From Rhizobium sp. BG4 (GTDB lineage: Bacteria; Pseudomonadota; Alphaproteobacteria; Rhizobiales; Rhizobiaceae): a stretch of DNA of 64,000 nt. Location of the stretch: assembly GCF_016864575.1 (NCBI RefSeq), contig NZ_CP044125.1:248001-312000 (forward strand). The letters run 5' to 3'. This document shows positions 28,852 to 38,621 of this stretch, one piece after another (the stretch's first letter is position 1; every line of letters begins with the position of its first letter). Position numbers and translations under genes: made by a program. Below the pieces are notes generated by a model. That model made no database searches, was not told the DNA's origin, and was given only the letters and a program-made list of their open reading frames with translations.

Positions 28852-29120
28852 CGACTGCCCACGCAATTACGGCGCGTAAAGCTGAACATATCAGCCCCAC
28901 GCACCGCGTGTCTGTTGAACCCTACATAAACACCGATTCCCAATTCGACAAGAGGGAAACCGAAGTTTAACGAAATTAGCGGATGCGCGGCGCACTGGCC
29001 ATTCAGCCTCGCCGTTCCTCGCCAGATACGGCCTCGGCCATATCGAAGCGCCCTGTTAGCACAACCGATCACCGGATTGCAATGCGCGAAGACGATCTTT
29101 CGTGCACAACTCCCCGAACG

Positions 29121-30628
29121 TTAGTTCGGCATCTCACCATAAAGGCGAAGCTCGATCGGACCAAACCGGCGTTCGACCACGATGGAGCGTCCGGAGCCGA
29201 TTGCTGCGGCTGTCAGGCCGTTGGGATCGTAGAGATCGGCGCGGCGCGCCACCAGCCAGACACGATGGGGATTGCCGAGCCGCGCTGCGAGATCGGCGAC
29301 ATCGGCCTGCGTGATCGCCGGGGCTCCAAGGTTGCCGATGTAACGTCGTTCGCCGGCTGGCGCGAGATATGGAAACTCCCCGGAAGGTAGGTCACGCCGG
29401 CTGCGTCCGAATAATACCGGAAGCCCACGCCGAGCTCATTCGGGACGGCCAATATGGCATCACCCGGGCGGACGTCTGCAGCGATCGTGGCGCTCAGTTC
29501 ACGCAGATCCTCGATTGGTGGAGCGGCATATTGCATTGTCACTGCATGGAGATTTGCCAACAGAAGCACAGCAAGCGCAGCACTTCGCACCGGCACACTT
29601 CTCGATATGCCAACAATGCCACAGGCGGTCAGCACCATCAGTATCGGCCCCATCCACCCGAATAGGCGATCGATGTAGATCGGCTTGAAGGCGAAGCTGA
29701 TAATCAGCACAAGCGACAGCGGCACGCAAAGAATGATGCCGAGCATGACCGCAAGCTGCGGCTGACGCCGCCACATGAACCAAAGGCCCGGTACAGCAAG
29801 AAGGCAGGCAAGCACCGCGGGGGTTCTGCCGCCGCCGGCCAGAATCCAGGCGCTGATCAAGTCGAAGCGCGACAGCTCGATCCAGAACTGCATGGCGCCG
29901 AACGCCTGACTTTGCTTCAAGAACCAAGGCAGGAATGGAGACCAGAGAACCAACGCTCCAAAGCCCGAAATCACCGCAACAGCCAGCAACCGCCTGCAAT
30001 CAGCGGCCGGCAACATCAACGCGGCGACGCCAAGTGCGCACCAGATACCGAAAGCAACAAACAGCGCCGTATTGTGACACCAGAGCAGCAACCCGCCTGA
30101 TAGCGTGAGAACCACGGCTGCGGATGCCACGGAGCGCAGACCAATCCCCGGCTGACGGTAGACCAGCGTGACCAAGCGAGCGGCGGCGATGATCGCGATG
30201 GTGACGGCCAGCGTCTCCAGCGCGTAGGGCCGGGCTTCCTGCGCGTATTTTATATTTCCGGCGTTCATCGCCAGAAGCAGGCCGGCAAGGAGAGAAACCG
30301 CCTCCCCCTCCCGGCCAAGCTTTAATAGCCGCCCCGAGAGCGAGACTAACAAAACTGTCGCAACGCTTGCCGCGAGGGATAGGCCGCGCAAGCCGGCTTC
30401 ACTCGCTCCGAACAGCCAACGCCAGCCCTTCAGCAGCGTATAATAGAGCGGCGCGTGCGTCTCGTATTGCGGCACGGAGTGCCAGAGCTCACCAAGCGGC
30501 AACGCCGAGAACCAGGCGCTATACGCCTCGTCCAGCCACAAGGAGCGGGAGGCTAGTCCCGGGGTCCGCAGAGCGGCAGCGAAGAAGACTATCGCAACCA
30601 CGCCGATCCAGAAGAAGCGCAGCGCCAC
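29121..30628 (-). pseudogene. GT-C (GT39/GT83-like) membrane glycosyltransferase, frameshifted
   Basis: A polytopic membrane protein of the ArnT/PMT class, which takes a sugar from a polyprenyl-phosphate carrier. The first periplasmic loop has the expected acidic pair in RSLWLDEAYSAW, and about ten hydrophobic helices follow. The GTG at 30628 has GGAAGG six bases upstream. The frame is broken at the CCCC run 29378-29381 (GGGG on the coding strand). Adding one G lets the reading continue as FPYLAPAGERRYIGN to a TAA at 29121, giving 502 residues. Without it the frame ends at 29213 with an unlike tail. It may be a real mutation or a sequencing error. It pairs with the GT2 gene upstream. Confidence 0.72.
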
Positions 30629-30708
30629 GTCTCGCCTTCCGCCCTCAGGAATACCGGCGACGCCAAGACCGGCCTGCGCTGATTGCGATATCACTGCGCC
30701 TTGGTCGC

Positions 30709-31755
30709 TCAAACACGGCTCCCGTAGCGGCCCTTGACGATGAAGATCGGCCGCTGCTTGACCTCGAAGTAGATGCGCCCGACATATTCGCCAAGAATGC
30801 CGATGCCGATCAACTGGATACCGCCTAGCAACAGGATCGCCGTCGCTAGCGACGCATAGCCCGGTACGTCGACACCCCAGACCATCGTACGGATCACGAG
30901 CATCACGGCGCGCAAGATCGCGCATACGGCGACGAACGCTCCGATGTACGTCCATATGCGCATCGGCAAGGTGCTGAAACTCGTCACGCCCTCGAGCGCG
31001 AAGTTCCAGAGCTTCCAGAAGGAGAATTTGGTTTTTCCGGCAGCGCGCGGCTCGCGCATATATTCAACCTCGGCCGTCGGAAAGCCGACCCAGGCAAAGA
31101 GCCCCTTCATGAAACGATGGCGTTCCGGGAGCATCGCAAGCGCATCGGCCACTTCGCGGCTGATCAGACGAAAATCGCCGGCATTTTCGGGAACCGGCAC
31201 ATCGGAGAGCTTGTTGTGAAGGCGATAAAAGGCCGAAGCCGTCCAGCGCTTGAGCGGGGTGTCCGAGGAACGGTCTACCCGCTTGGCAAGGACAACGTCA
31301 TATCCTTCCCGCCACTTTGCCACCATCTTGCCGATCAGTTCCGGGGGATCCTGAAGGTCGGCGTCGATCGGCACGATGATATCGCCCCTCGCCTCCTGTA
31401 TCGCCGCCGACAGTGCGGCCTCCTTGCCGAAGTTGCGGCTGAGGTCGAGCACTCGAATTCGAGCATCAGCCCGGCATGCAGCAAGCAACACTGCAAGTGT
31501 CTGGTCGCGGCTTCCATCATTGACGCAGACGATCTCGAAATCGATGCCGTCGATCCGGCTGAGCTCCGCGGTCACGCGGGCGAAAAACTGCGGGAGAACG
31601 TCCTGTTCGTTGTAACACGGCACGACAAGTGACAGCAGCGGCGCCGCAGTAGCGCGATCCATCGGAGCGGCATCGCTTGATAACGCGACGTCATCGAGCC
31701 CGGGTGGCTGAAGACTGCGGCTCTGCGCCGGATTATTTATGGTTTCTGGATGCAC
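30709..31755 (-). CDS. GT2-family polyprenyl-phosphate glycosyltransferase (GtrB/ArnC/DPM1-like)
   Basis: About 348 aa. The N-terminal GT-A domain begins LLSLVVPCYNEQDVLPQFF and has the metal-binding IVPIDADLQDPPELI. Two C-terminal transmembrane helices (about 265-290 and 305-325) precede the GtrB-like ending LGEYVGRIYFEVKQRPIF. Such enzymes load a sugar onto undecaprenyl phosphate for a GT-C transferase, which fits the next gene. In rhizobia a comparable pair adds galacturonic acid to LPS, but the sugar here is unknown. I favour the GTG at 31755 (GGAG 7 nt upstream). ATG at 31662 is an alternative that still keeps the whole catalytic domain. Confidence 0.85.
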   Translation of the reverse strand: MHPETINNPAQSRSLQPPGLDDVALSSDAAPMDRATAAPLLSLVVPCYNEQDVLPQFFARVTAELSRIDGIDFEIVCVNDGSRDQTLAVLLAACRADARIRVLDLSRNFGKEAALSAAIQEARGDIIVPIDADLQDPPELIGKMVAKWREGYDVVLAKRVDRSSDTPLKRWTASAFYRLHNKLSDVPVPENAGDFRLISREVADALAMLPERHRFMKGLFAWVGFPTAEVEYMREPRAAGKTKFSFWKLWNFALEGVTSFSTLPMRIWTYIGAFVAVCAILRAVMLVIRTMVWGVDVPGYASLATAILLLGGIQLIGIGILGEYVGRIYFEVKQRPIFIVKGRYGSRV

Positions 31756-31858
31756 ATCGTTCTCCGCCAGCCGGTCGCGGAAGAGAAATCCATGCAGATA
31801 ACGACCGGTCACAATCCAGTCGGAAAATAGTCCATGAAAAGATAAGGAAGTCTGAAAA

Positions 31859-31934
<76 letters not shown>

Positions 31935-31997
31935 TTACGCTTTCGTTTCAGCTCCTTGGCCATTCGGCCGAAGCGCTTCCGCAAAGCATGGCGCTCC

Positions 31998-32026
31998 CTT
32001 TAAGACGGCGGCAAAGGATTGGCAAG
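31998..32026 (-). promoter_or_regulatory. Candidate promoter for tRNA-Trp
   Basis: On the minus strand CTTGCC (32026-32021) is spaced 17 nt from TTAAAG (32003-31998), about 60 nt upstream of tRNA-Trp. The spacing is ideal and the boxes moderate. Confidence 0.32.
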
Positions 32027-32074
32027 TCCCGTTTTCGATTTTTCCCAATCCTCTGCCGCTTCAAGACGTTTCCG

Positions 32075-32968
32075 TCAGACCTTCACGTGGTTGCGCCAGT
32101 TGTGTTCTTCCTTGAAGCCCAGCACTTCGCGGATCTTGCGGTTGGAGAGAAGCCCCTCGTATTCGCCGATCTCGCGGGTGAAGGGAACGTTGGGGAAAAA
32201 CCGTCTGGCGAGTTCCTTCGACGGCGTATTGGCCGAGACGGTGTCGTTCGCGGCGTTGAAGACCTGGTAGCCGAGACCATCCTTCTCGATGCAGAGATGG
32301 CAGATCTGGCCGAGATCGCGAGCATCGATATAGCTCCAGGCGATGCGCTTGCGAATCTCCGGATCGGCGAAGAAGGCGGGGAACTTCTCGTATTCATGCG
32401 GCTCGATGACATTGCCGATGCGCAGCGCATAGATGTCGGCGCCGGTGCGTTCGGCAAAGGCCCTTGCCGTCTTCTCGTTGATCACCTTCGACAAGCCATA
32501 GGAATCCATCGGATTGACGTCGTAATCTTCGTCCAGCGGAAACTGGTGGAAATCGCGATGTCCCTCGGCGAAGCAGACGCCATAGGTCGTCTCGCTCGAG
32601 GCGACGATGATCTTGCGGATGCCGAGCTTCACCGCTGCTTCGATGACATTATAGGTCCCCATCGTGTTGATGCGGAAGGTCTCGTTGTCAGGCTTGATGA
32701 GGATGCGCGGCACGGCGGCAAAATGAATGACCGCGTCGAACGGCTGGACGCCCTTCCCGCTCTCGAGATCGGGAAAGTCACGATGCATCGACAGCGCGTT
32801 AAAGACCTGGCCGCTATCGGTGATGTCGGCGATCAGATTGGTGACGCCGGGGCTTTCCAGCGGCACGAGATCGATATTGTGGACCTCATAGCCCTTGGCG
32901 ACCAGCCACGGCACGGTGTGCCGCCCTGCCTTGCCCGAACCACCGGTGAAAAGAATACGCTTCTTCAT
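32075..32968 (-). CDS. NAD-dependent epimerase/dehydratase (extended SDR)
   Basis: A 297-aa extended short-chain dehydrogenase. The Rossmann motif GGSGKAGRH is at residues 9-17. The catalytic serine lies in VASSETTYG and the tyrosine/lysine pair in YGLSK (about residue 157). Such enzymes act on nucleotide sugars or uronates; the exact substrate cannot be told. The ATG at 32968 has a strong GGAGGATATTTC ribosome binding site. It lies between higA and tRNA-Trp and could belong with the nearby glycosyltransferases, though this is only positional. Confidence 0.85.
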   Translation of the reverse strand: MKKRILFTGGSGKAGRHTVPWLVAKGYEVHNIDLVPLESPGVTNLIADITDSGQVFNALSMHRDFPDLESGKGVQPFDAVIHFAAVPRILIKPDNETFRINTMGTYNVIEAAVKLGIRKIIVASSETTYGVCFAEGHRDFHQFPLDEDYDVNPMDSYGLSKVINEKTARAFAERTGADIYALRIGNVIEPHEYEKFPAFFADPEIRKRIAWSYIDARDLGQICHLCIEKDGLGYQVFNAANDTVSANTPSKELARRFFPNVPFTREIGEYEGLLSNRKIREVLGFKEEHNWRNHVKV

Positions 32969-33045
32969 GAAATATCCTCCGCGTCATGAAAATCGCAGGG
33001 ATAGATAAAGGCTTTGCAGCGGAGCGCAAGGGTGGCGCCGCTGCG

Positions 33046-33345
33046 TCAGGCTGCCTCGACCTCGGGGATGGCGGCAAGCGCCGTCGCCATAGCGTCCTTT
33101 TGGACCTTGATGTCGTAGCTCACCTGCAGGTTCATCCAGAACTCGGGCGTCGTGCGGAAGAATTTGGCGAGCCGCAGCGCAGTATCGGTCGTGATGCCCA
33201 CCTTCCCAACCGCGATACGCTCGATACGGGTCCGGGGAACGCCGAGCTTCTTCGCCAGCATATAGGGCGAGATTTCCAATGGCTCGAAATAGAGCTCCCG
33301 CAGGATTTCACCGGGATGGATCGCCGGCAGAATATTCTCAACCAT
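33046..33345 (-). CDS. higA: HigA-type antitoxin (Xre-family regulator)
   Basis: A 99-aa helix-turn-helix protein. It begins MVENILPAIHPGEILRELY, a hallmark of HigA/VapI antitoxins. The HTH is around SPYMLAKKLGVPRTRIERIA and the C-terminal helix has TTPEFWMNLQVSYD. HigA neutralises HigB and represses the operon. The start at 33345 was chosen from the family N-terminus; an ATG at 33360 would add five residues. It follows higB by about 20 nt. The adjacent toxin gene is frameshifted as sequenced. Confidence 0.92.
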   Translation of the reverse strand: MVENILPAIHPGEILRELYFEPLEISPYMLAKKLGVPRTRIERIAVGKVGITTDTALRLAKFFRTTPEFWMNLQVSYDIKVQKDAMATALAAIPEVEAA

Positions 33346-33365
33346 GGTCCATAGCTCCATTCATT

Positions 33366-33646
33366 CTAATGATAGTCCGTGATTTCGACATCGCCCGGTC
33401 CGCTTTCCGTCCAGACGAAACAGATGCGCCATTGCTTGTTGATGCGGACGGAATGCTGCCCTTCCCGGTCTCCCGCCAATTTCTCCAAGCGATTTCCCGG
33501 CGGGGATCGAAGGTCGTTGAGATCGGCCGCGGCATTCAGCACTGCCAGCATCAGCTGCGTCCTGCGAACAAGATCAGCAGGAAACCCTTTCGGATCGATC
33601 CATCGGCAATCGATTGGCTGAGTTTGTCCTTATATGATCGGATCAC
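33366..33646 (-). pseudogene. higB: HigB-type mRNA interferase toxin, frameshifted
   Basis: HigB toxins cleave mRNA on the ribosome. From GTG 33646 the frame reads [22 protein letters not shown] and then breaks. The family continuation ([20 protein letters not shown], then [13 protein letters not shown] and [16 protein letters not shown]) is in another frame and ends at 33366. One extra T in the GGGTTTCC stretch (about 33591-33594) would join them into a normal toxin of about 93 residues. The loss is either a disabling mutation or a base-calling error. The promoter and operator lie immediately upstream. Confidence 0.8.
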
Positions 33647-33662
33647 CGGGCGGCTCGCATTA

Positions 33663-33692
33663 GTATCATACGATGATACCAATCGAAGTCAA
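33663..33692 (-). promoter_or_regulatory. higBA promoter overlapped by a palindromic operator
   Basis: On the minus strand TTGACT (33692-33687), 16 nt, then TATGAT (33670-33665) match sigma-70 boxes at five of six bases each. The perfect palindrome GTATCAT-ACG-ATGATAC (33663-33679) covers the -10 box and is the likely HigA binding site. The toxin start lies about 17 nt downstream, so the leader is very short. Confidence 0.65.
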
Positions 33693-33700
33693 CAAAAACG

Positions 33701-33730
33701 AAAAAGGCCCCGCTGTTTCCAGCGAGGCCC
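33701..33730 (-). terminator. Intrinsic terminator of the second tuf gene
   Basis: On the minus strand GGCCTCGCTG-GAAA-CAGCGGGGCC (10 bp, one G-U pair, GAAA tetraloop) is followed by TTTTTCGTTTTTG. It lies 24 nt after the tuf stop codon and ends only nine bases before the -35 box of higBA. Confidence 0.88.
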
Positions 33731-33753
33731 TCTTTATTCAATGCGACAGTCGA

Positions 33754-34929
<1,176 letters not shown>

Positions 34930-35127
34930 TTGAATGCTTCCTGTGAACGAAATGGGTGACCCCGGCGAACCGGTTTAGTGCCGCCGTTTAAGGCTTTCGG
35001 CGGGATTGCGCAAGACCTAATTGCGAACGGTCTTCCGGGCTTTGCTGCCCATATGGGAGACAATCTTCGGCGCACAAGATCGATGCCGCTCGAGACTGCA
35101 GAATTATTTGAAAATGAAAAGAAAACC

Positions 35128-35201
35128 TGGAGCGGGTAGCGGGAATCGAACCCGCGTATTCAGCTTGGAAGGCTGCTGCTCTACCATTGAGCTATACCCG
35201 C
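35128..35201 (-). tRNA. tRNA-Gly (anticodon TCC)
   Basis: A 74-nt cloverleaf on the minus strand with encoded CCA. Acceptor GCGGGTA pairs with TACCCGC, and the anticodon loop is CTTCCAA. It lies 23 nt downstream of tRNA-Tyr and about 200 nt before tuf, and probably shares their transcript. Confidence 0.96.
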
Positions 35202-35224
35202 GGGATTGGTCCGATCGAGACGAA

Positions 35225-35309
35225 TGGTGGAGAGAGTTGGATTTGAACCAACGTAGGCTGAGCCAACGGATTTACAGTCCGTCCCCTTTAACCACTCGGG
35301 CATCTCTCC
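35225..35309 (-). tRNA. tRNA-Tyr (anticodon GTA)
   Basis: An 85-nt class II tRNA with a long variable arm and encoded CCA. Acceptor GGAGAGA pairs with TCTCTCC, and the anticodon loop is CTGTAAA. It is the first gene of the tRNA-Tyr/tRNA-Gly/tuf transcript. Confidence 0.96.
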
Positions 35310-35380
35310 ATAACTTTTCGTCTGGATCGGAAGACCAAGCTTGCGATCGTTTGGCGTCGCCGCCCTCGATCTGCGCCGCG

Positions 35381-35409
35381 TATATGACCGGTGCGTTTTC
35401 ACATGTCAA
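35381..35409 (-). promoter_or_regulatory. Strong promoter candidate for the tRNA-Tyr/tRNA-Gly/tuf operon
   Basis: On the minus strand a perfect TTGACA (35409-35404) is spaced 17 nt from CATATA (35386-35381). The bases just after the -10 are CGCGGCGC, a G+C-rich discriminator of the kind linked to stringent control of stable-RNA promoters. The predicted start is about 65 nt before tRNA-Tyr. Confidence 0.6.
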
Positions 35410-35511
35410 CACGAAGACAAAAGAAAAAATGTGAAAAAATTCATTGCCTGTTGAAAGGCCGGGAGACGAATGAGACCTATGCGCAGCGAGATCGCGCCGC
35501 TATAAAGCCGC

Positions 35512-36402
35512 ATGAGCAAAGACAACAAATCCGGCGGCAAGCCCGCAACCGAAAAAACCCCGCGCGACACGCATTACGCAACGCTGCGCCGCCAGCACCG
35601 CGATGCAAAACGCGAGCGTGGCGAGATCCCCACCCCTGCCCCGCAAAAGCGCAAGCGCGGCGGCGACGACTGGAAGCCGCCGGTTCTGGCGCCCGAACAG
35701 GTCTATCTCTATGGCCTGCATACAGTGCGCGCCGCGCTCGACAATAAAGAGCGACGCAACATCAAGCTTTCGGTGACGCAGAATGCGCTCGCCCGCCTGG
35801 AGATCGATCCCGAGACACTCGGCATTCCGGTCGAGATGGTGGCGCCGCATGATATCGACAAGATGCTTGGCCCCGACGCCATCCACCAGGGCGTCATGCT
35901 GGAAACGCGGCCCCTGCCCGTACGCCGGCTGGAAGCGCTGAAGGACAGCCCGCTGCTTCTGGTTCTCGACCAGGTGACCGATCCGCACAATGTTGGCGCC
36001 ATCATGCGCTCGGCCGTCGCCTTCAATGCCGGTGCCGTGATCACCACGCAGCGGCACAGCCCGACCGAATCGGGCGTGATGGCAAAATCGGCCTCCGGCG
36101 CCCTCGAACTCATTCCTTATATACAGATCACCAATCTCGCCGATGCGGTGGGCGAGCTGCACAAGCTCGGCTTCGTGACGATCGGGCTTGATTCGGAAGG
36201 ACCGGCGCCGCTCGAAGGGACCTTTACCGGAGAGAAAGTGGCACTCGTTCTCGGCTCCGAGGGCAAGGGCCTGCGGCAGAAGACGCGCGAGACGGTCAAT
36301 GCCCTGGCGCGGCTCGACATGCCGGGCGCGATCAAATCGCTCAACGTCTCGAACGCGGCAGCGATCGCGCTCTATGCGGCGCGGCTTTATCTGGCGAAAT
36401 AG
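35512..36402 (+). CDS. rlmB: 23S rRNA 2'-O-ribose methyltransferase, TrmH/SpoU family
   Basis: A 296-aa SPOUT methyltransferase. A basic, probably disordered N-terminus (residues 1-60) precedes the substrate-binding domain starting VYLYGLHTVRAAL. The catalytic domain has motif 1 VLDQVTDPHNVGAIMRSAVAF (about 150-170), motif 2 LVLGSEGKGLRQKT and motif 3 SLNVSNAAAIALYAA, the knotted SAM site. RlmB modifies G2251 in E. coli, but family members also act on tRNA, so the target is inferred. The gene faces away from the tRNA-Tyr operon. Confidence 0.88.
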   Translation: MSKDNKSGGKPATEKTPRDTHYATLRRQHRDAKRERGEIPTPAPQKRKRGGDDWKPPVLAPEQVYLYGLHTVRAALDNKERRNIKLSVTQNALARLEIDPETLGIPVEMVAPHDIDKMLGPDAIHQGVMLETRPLPVRRLEALKDSPLLLVLDQVTDPHNVGAIMRSAVAFNAGAVITTQRHSPTESGVMAKSASGALELIPYIQITNLADAVGELHKLGFVTIGLDSEGPAPLEGTFTGEKVALVLGSEGKGLRQKTRETVNALARLDMPGAIKSLNVSNAAAIALYAARLYLAK

Positions 36403-36491
36403 GAGAGATCCGCCGGCGGACTCAAAATGAACGCATGCGGCGGCTAGAAGCCGCCGGACCGAAACGGCAAGCGAGAAGGAAGCACTCCGGC

Positions 36492-36659
36492 ATGGCAATC
36501 CGGCCCCTCCTGTTCGGCATTCTGTTCATCGCAGTTTTCGTCGGCATCATCCTCAGTCTGGTCTGGGTCGATCCCTCCCAGCCGACACGGCAATCCGACC
36601 CGCTGGCGCCCTCGCCACCTGCCGTTACCGACCCCACAGCGCCTGCTCCTGCGCAATAG
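36492..36659 (+). CDS. Small single-pass membrane protein
   Basis: A 55-residue protein of unknown function. One transmembrane helix (LLFGILFIAVFVGIILSLV, about 5-23) is followed by a proline/threonine-rich tail (PSPPAVTDPTAPAPAQ) probably in the periplasm. The ATG at 36492 is preceded by GAAGGA about 12 nt upstream. It sits between rlmB and another tiny membrane gene. Confidence 0.5.
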   Translation: MAIRPLLFGILFIAVFVGIILSLVWVDPSQPTRQSDPLAPSPPAVTDPTAPAPAQ

Positions 36660-36720
36660 GCGCCTGGAACCACAAACCGCACCGCGCGTTTGCCTCGCAG
36701 ATTAACGCAAGGAAAACCGC

Positions 36721-36858
36721 ATGCGAATCATGATCGTGGTCGTAGTTCTGATGGTCGGCTCGGTGCTCAGCATCGTGATGATGACGCCATCCGGCGCCGG
36801 ACAGACCGGCAACGGCGCCAAGATCGAGGCTAGCATCAACGAGCCTGTGCAGCAGTAG
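36721..36858 (+). CDS. Tiny membrane-anchored or secreted protein (45 aa)
   Basis: Begins with ATG at 36721, with AAGGA about 7 nt upstream, and ends at TAG 36856-36858. The N-terminal half is one hydrophobic helix (MIVVVVLMVGSVLSIVMM) and the rest is small and polar (GAGQTGNGAKIEASINEPVQQ in outline). A strong terminator follows 25 nt later, supporting that it is a real gene. Function unknown. Confidence 0.5.
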   Translation: MRIMIVVVVLMVGSVLSIVMMTPSGAGQTGNGAKIEASINEPVQQ

Positions 36859-36883
36859 ACCTGAAATCCATCACCTGATGTGC

Positions 36884-36908
36884 AAAGCCCCGGCATGACC
36901 GGGGCTTT
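36884..36908. terminator. Bidirectional terminator
   Basis: AAAGCCCCGG-CATGA-CCGGGGCTTT is a perfect 10-bp inverted repeat between the convergent genes ending at 36858 and 36915. The same stem sequence recurs at 40811-40834. Confidence 0.8.
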
Positions 36909-36914
36909 CTGCTG

Positions 36915-37418
36915 TCAGTTGCTGGCCTTCTCGACGGTGATCTCGCCGAACTCGTCGATCATCACGGTCCAGCCGTCGGGCTCGGCATCCGGATCGGTCT
37001 TCAGGTAGACCGTGGCGAAGAGGCCCGGCTGCTTGATGATGCCGGTGGAATTCTCCGGACGGATATCGGTCACATAGGGCTTGATGTCGGTGAACTCATG
37101 CAGCTCGAGCGTGGAAACGACCTCGGGGCCTTCGTCGGCCTGGGCAATCTGCTGCAGGTAGACCTTGGACGTGCGGTCCGGCTGACGGACGGCGAAGATC
37201 TTGTAGTAGCCGTGCCGCGGCTCCGCACTGATGGCAGCCGGCTGGGCTGCACCTGGCGCGCGCTCGATGGCAATCTCGCCCTTCGCCTCTTCCCAGTAGC
37301 CGGTGCTCGTCGCAAAGGTGATCGACGACGGCAGGATTGTATCGGCGGCTGGTGCTGCAACCGCTATGCCCGCGCTTGAAAAAAGAGCGGCGGCCAGAAG
37401 TAAGTTTGCGGCTCTCAT
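36915..37418 (-). CDS. Secreted protein of unknown function
   Basis: A 167-residue protein with a clear Sec signal peptide (MRAANLLLAAALFSSAGIAV, cleavage near AVAA-AP). The mature part is rich in beta-strand-like segments (SSITFATSTGYWEEAKGE, HGYYKIFAVRQPD) and ends DEFGEITVEKASN. I recognise no domain. It begins one base after the nadK stop codon, so it is co-transcribed with nadK. Confidence 0.75.
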   Translation of the reverse strand: MRAANLLLAAALFSSAGIAVAAPAADTILPSSITFATSTGYWEEAKGEIAIERAPGAAQPAAISAEPRHGYYKIFAVRQPDRTSKVYLQQIAQADEGPEVVSTLELHEFTDIKPYVTDIRPENSTGIIKQPGLFATVYLKTDPDAEPDGWTVMIDEFGEITVEKASN

Positions 37419-37419
37419 C

Positions 37420-38193
37420 TCAATCCTCGAATTGTTCTGCCAGAATGCGGTCGGACCAGGAGCGGTCCGGATCGGAGAGGATGCGTGCTGTCATATGTTC
37501 CGACTGGGCGATGCGCACATGCAGCACCGACTTGACCTCGGAATTATCGGCAACGGCATTCACCGGCCGCTTCTCCGCTTCCAGAATATGGATATCGACC
37601 GTCACCTTGTTCGGCAGCAGCGCGCCGCGCCAGCGCCGCGGACGGAAGGCGCTCACCGGCGTCATCGCCAGAAGCGGCGCCTCCAGCGGCAGGATCGGAC
37701 CATGAGCCGAGAGATTATAGGCCGTCGAGCCCGCCGGCGTTGCCACCATCAGGCCGTCACAGATCAGCTCTTCGAGCCGCACATGGCCATCAACCTCAAC
37801 CCGCAGCTTGGCCGCCTGGTAGGACTGGCGAAACAGCGAGACCTCGTTGATCGCAAGTGCTGTCGAATTGGTGCCATCGGCATTGGCTGTCGTCATCTGC
37901 AGCGGACGGAAGACATTCTCGACGGCAGCGCAGATACGATCCTGCAGATCCTCCGTCTTGTAATCGTTCATCAGGAAGCCGACGGAACCGCGGTTCATGC
38001 CGTAAACCAACTTGCCGCTGTTCATCGTACCGTGCAGCGTCTGCAGCATGAAGCCATCGCCGCCAAGCGCGACAATGACATCGGCCTCCTCGGCCGGCAC
38101 ATCGCCATAGATGCGAATCAATTCCTCACGCGCCGCCAGCGCCTCGGTGGCGGAAGATGCCAGAAAACCAAGCGTCTGAAATGACCGGCCCAT
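37420..38193 (-). CDS. nadK: NAD kinase
   Basis: Makes NADP from NAD and ATP or polyphosphate. The 257-aa protein has the conserved GGDG motif at residues 44-47, with the catalytic aspartate. The second family block is in TPAGSTAYNLSAHGPILP (about 155-172). Length matches the short bacterial form. Start ATG 38193; the secreted protein follows after one base. Confidence 0.95.
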   Translation of the reverse strand: MGRSFQTLGFLASSATEALAAREELIRIYGDVPAEEADVIVALGGDGFMLQTLHGTMNSGKLVYGMNRGSVGFLMNDYKTEDLQDRICAAVENVFRPLQMTTANADGTNSTALAINEVSLFRQSYQAAKLRVEVDGHVRLEELICDGLMVATPAGSTAYNLSAHGPILPLEAPLLAMTPVSAFRPRRWRGALLPNKVTVDIHILEAEKRPVNAVADNSEVKSVLHVRIAQSEHMTARILSDPDRSWSDRILAEQFED

Positions 38194-38381
38194 GCAATGC
38201 CCTTTATGATGCTCGCCTAGCTAAAGGATAAAGGGCTTGTGCGACAAGGTGTTTTGCGCGGTGATGTGTTCGCCCGGTACGGTGCAATATATCGGCACGG
38301 CACGGTCCACCGTTCACGAATTCGCGCCGATGCCGGATTTTGCCTTTACACAGGGACAGAATCTGCTAGTTGGCACGCAAT

Positions 38382-38457
<76 letters not shown>

Positions 38458-38621
38458 CTTCCTTCCAGAAATTGGTGTTGCGATCGCCGTCTCAAGAACC
38501 TTCGAGACAGTGCGCCGCGAACTTGACACTGCCCGATGGCAGGCCTCAACCTCAAGCTCACTGAATGAGAATCAAAACCCGGGCATGCCTGTCATGATCG
38601 GGCGATCAGGAAGGTTTTCGA

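Noticed and set aside
28852..29120. A further gene between secE and the GT-C gene
   Set aside because: No frame with a ribosome binding site and family resemblance; treated as intergenic, probably holding the secE promoter.
33366..33551. A 61-residue short HigB starting at an internal ATG
   Set aside because: It lacks the family N-terminus, which is present upstream in another frame; a frameshift explains both.
38194..38381. Promoter boxes before tRNA-Thr
   Set aside because: Several TTG-containing hexamers exist, but none has both boxes at the right spacing.
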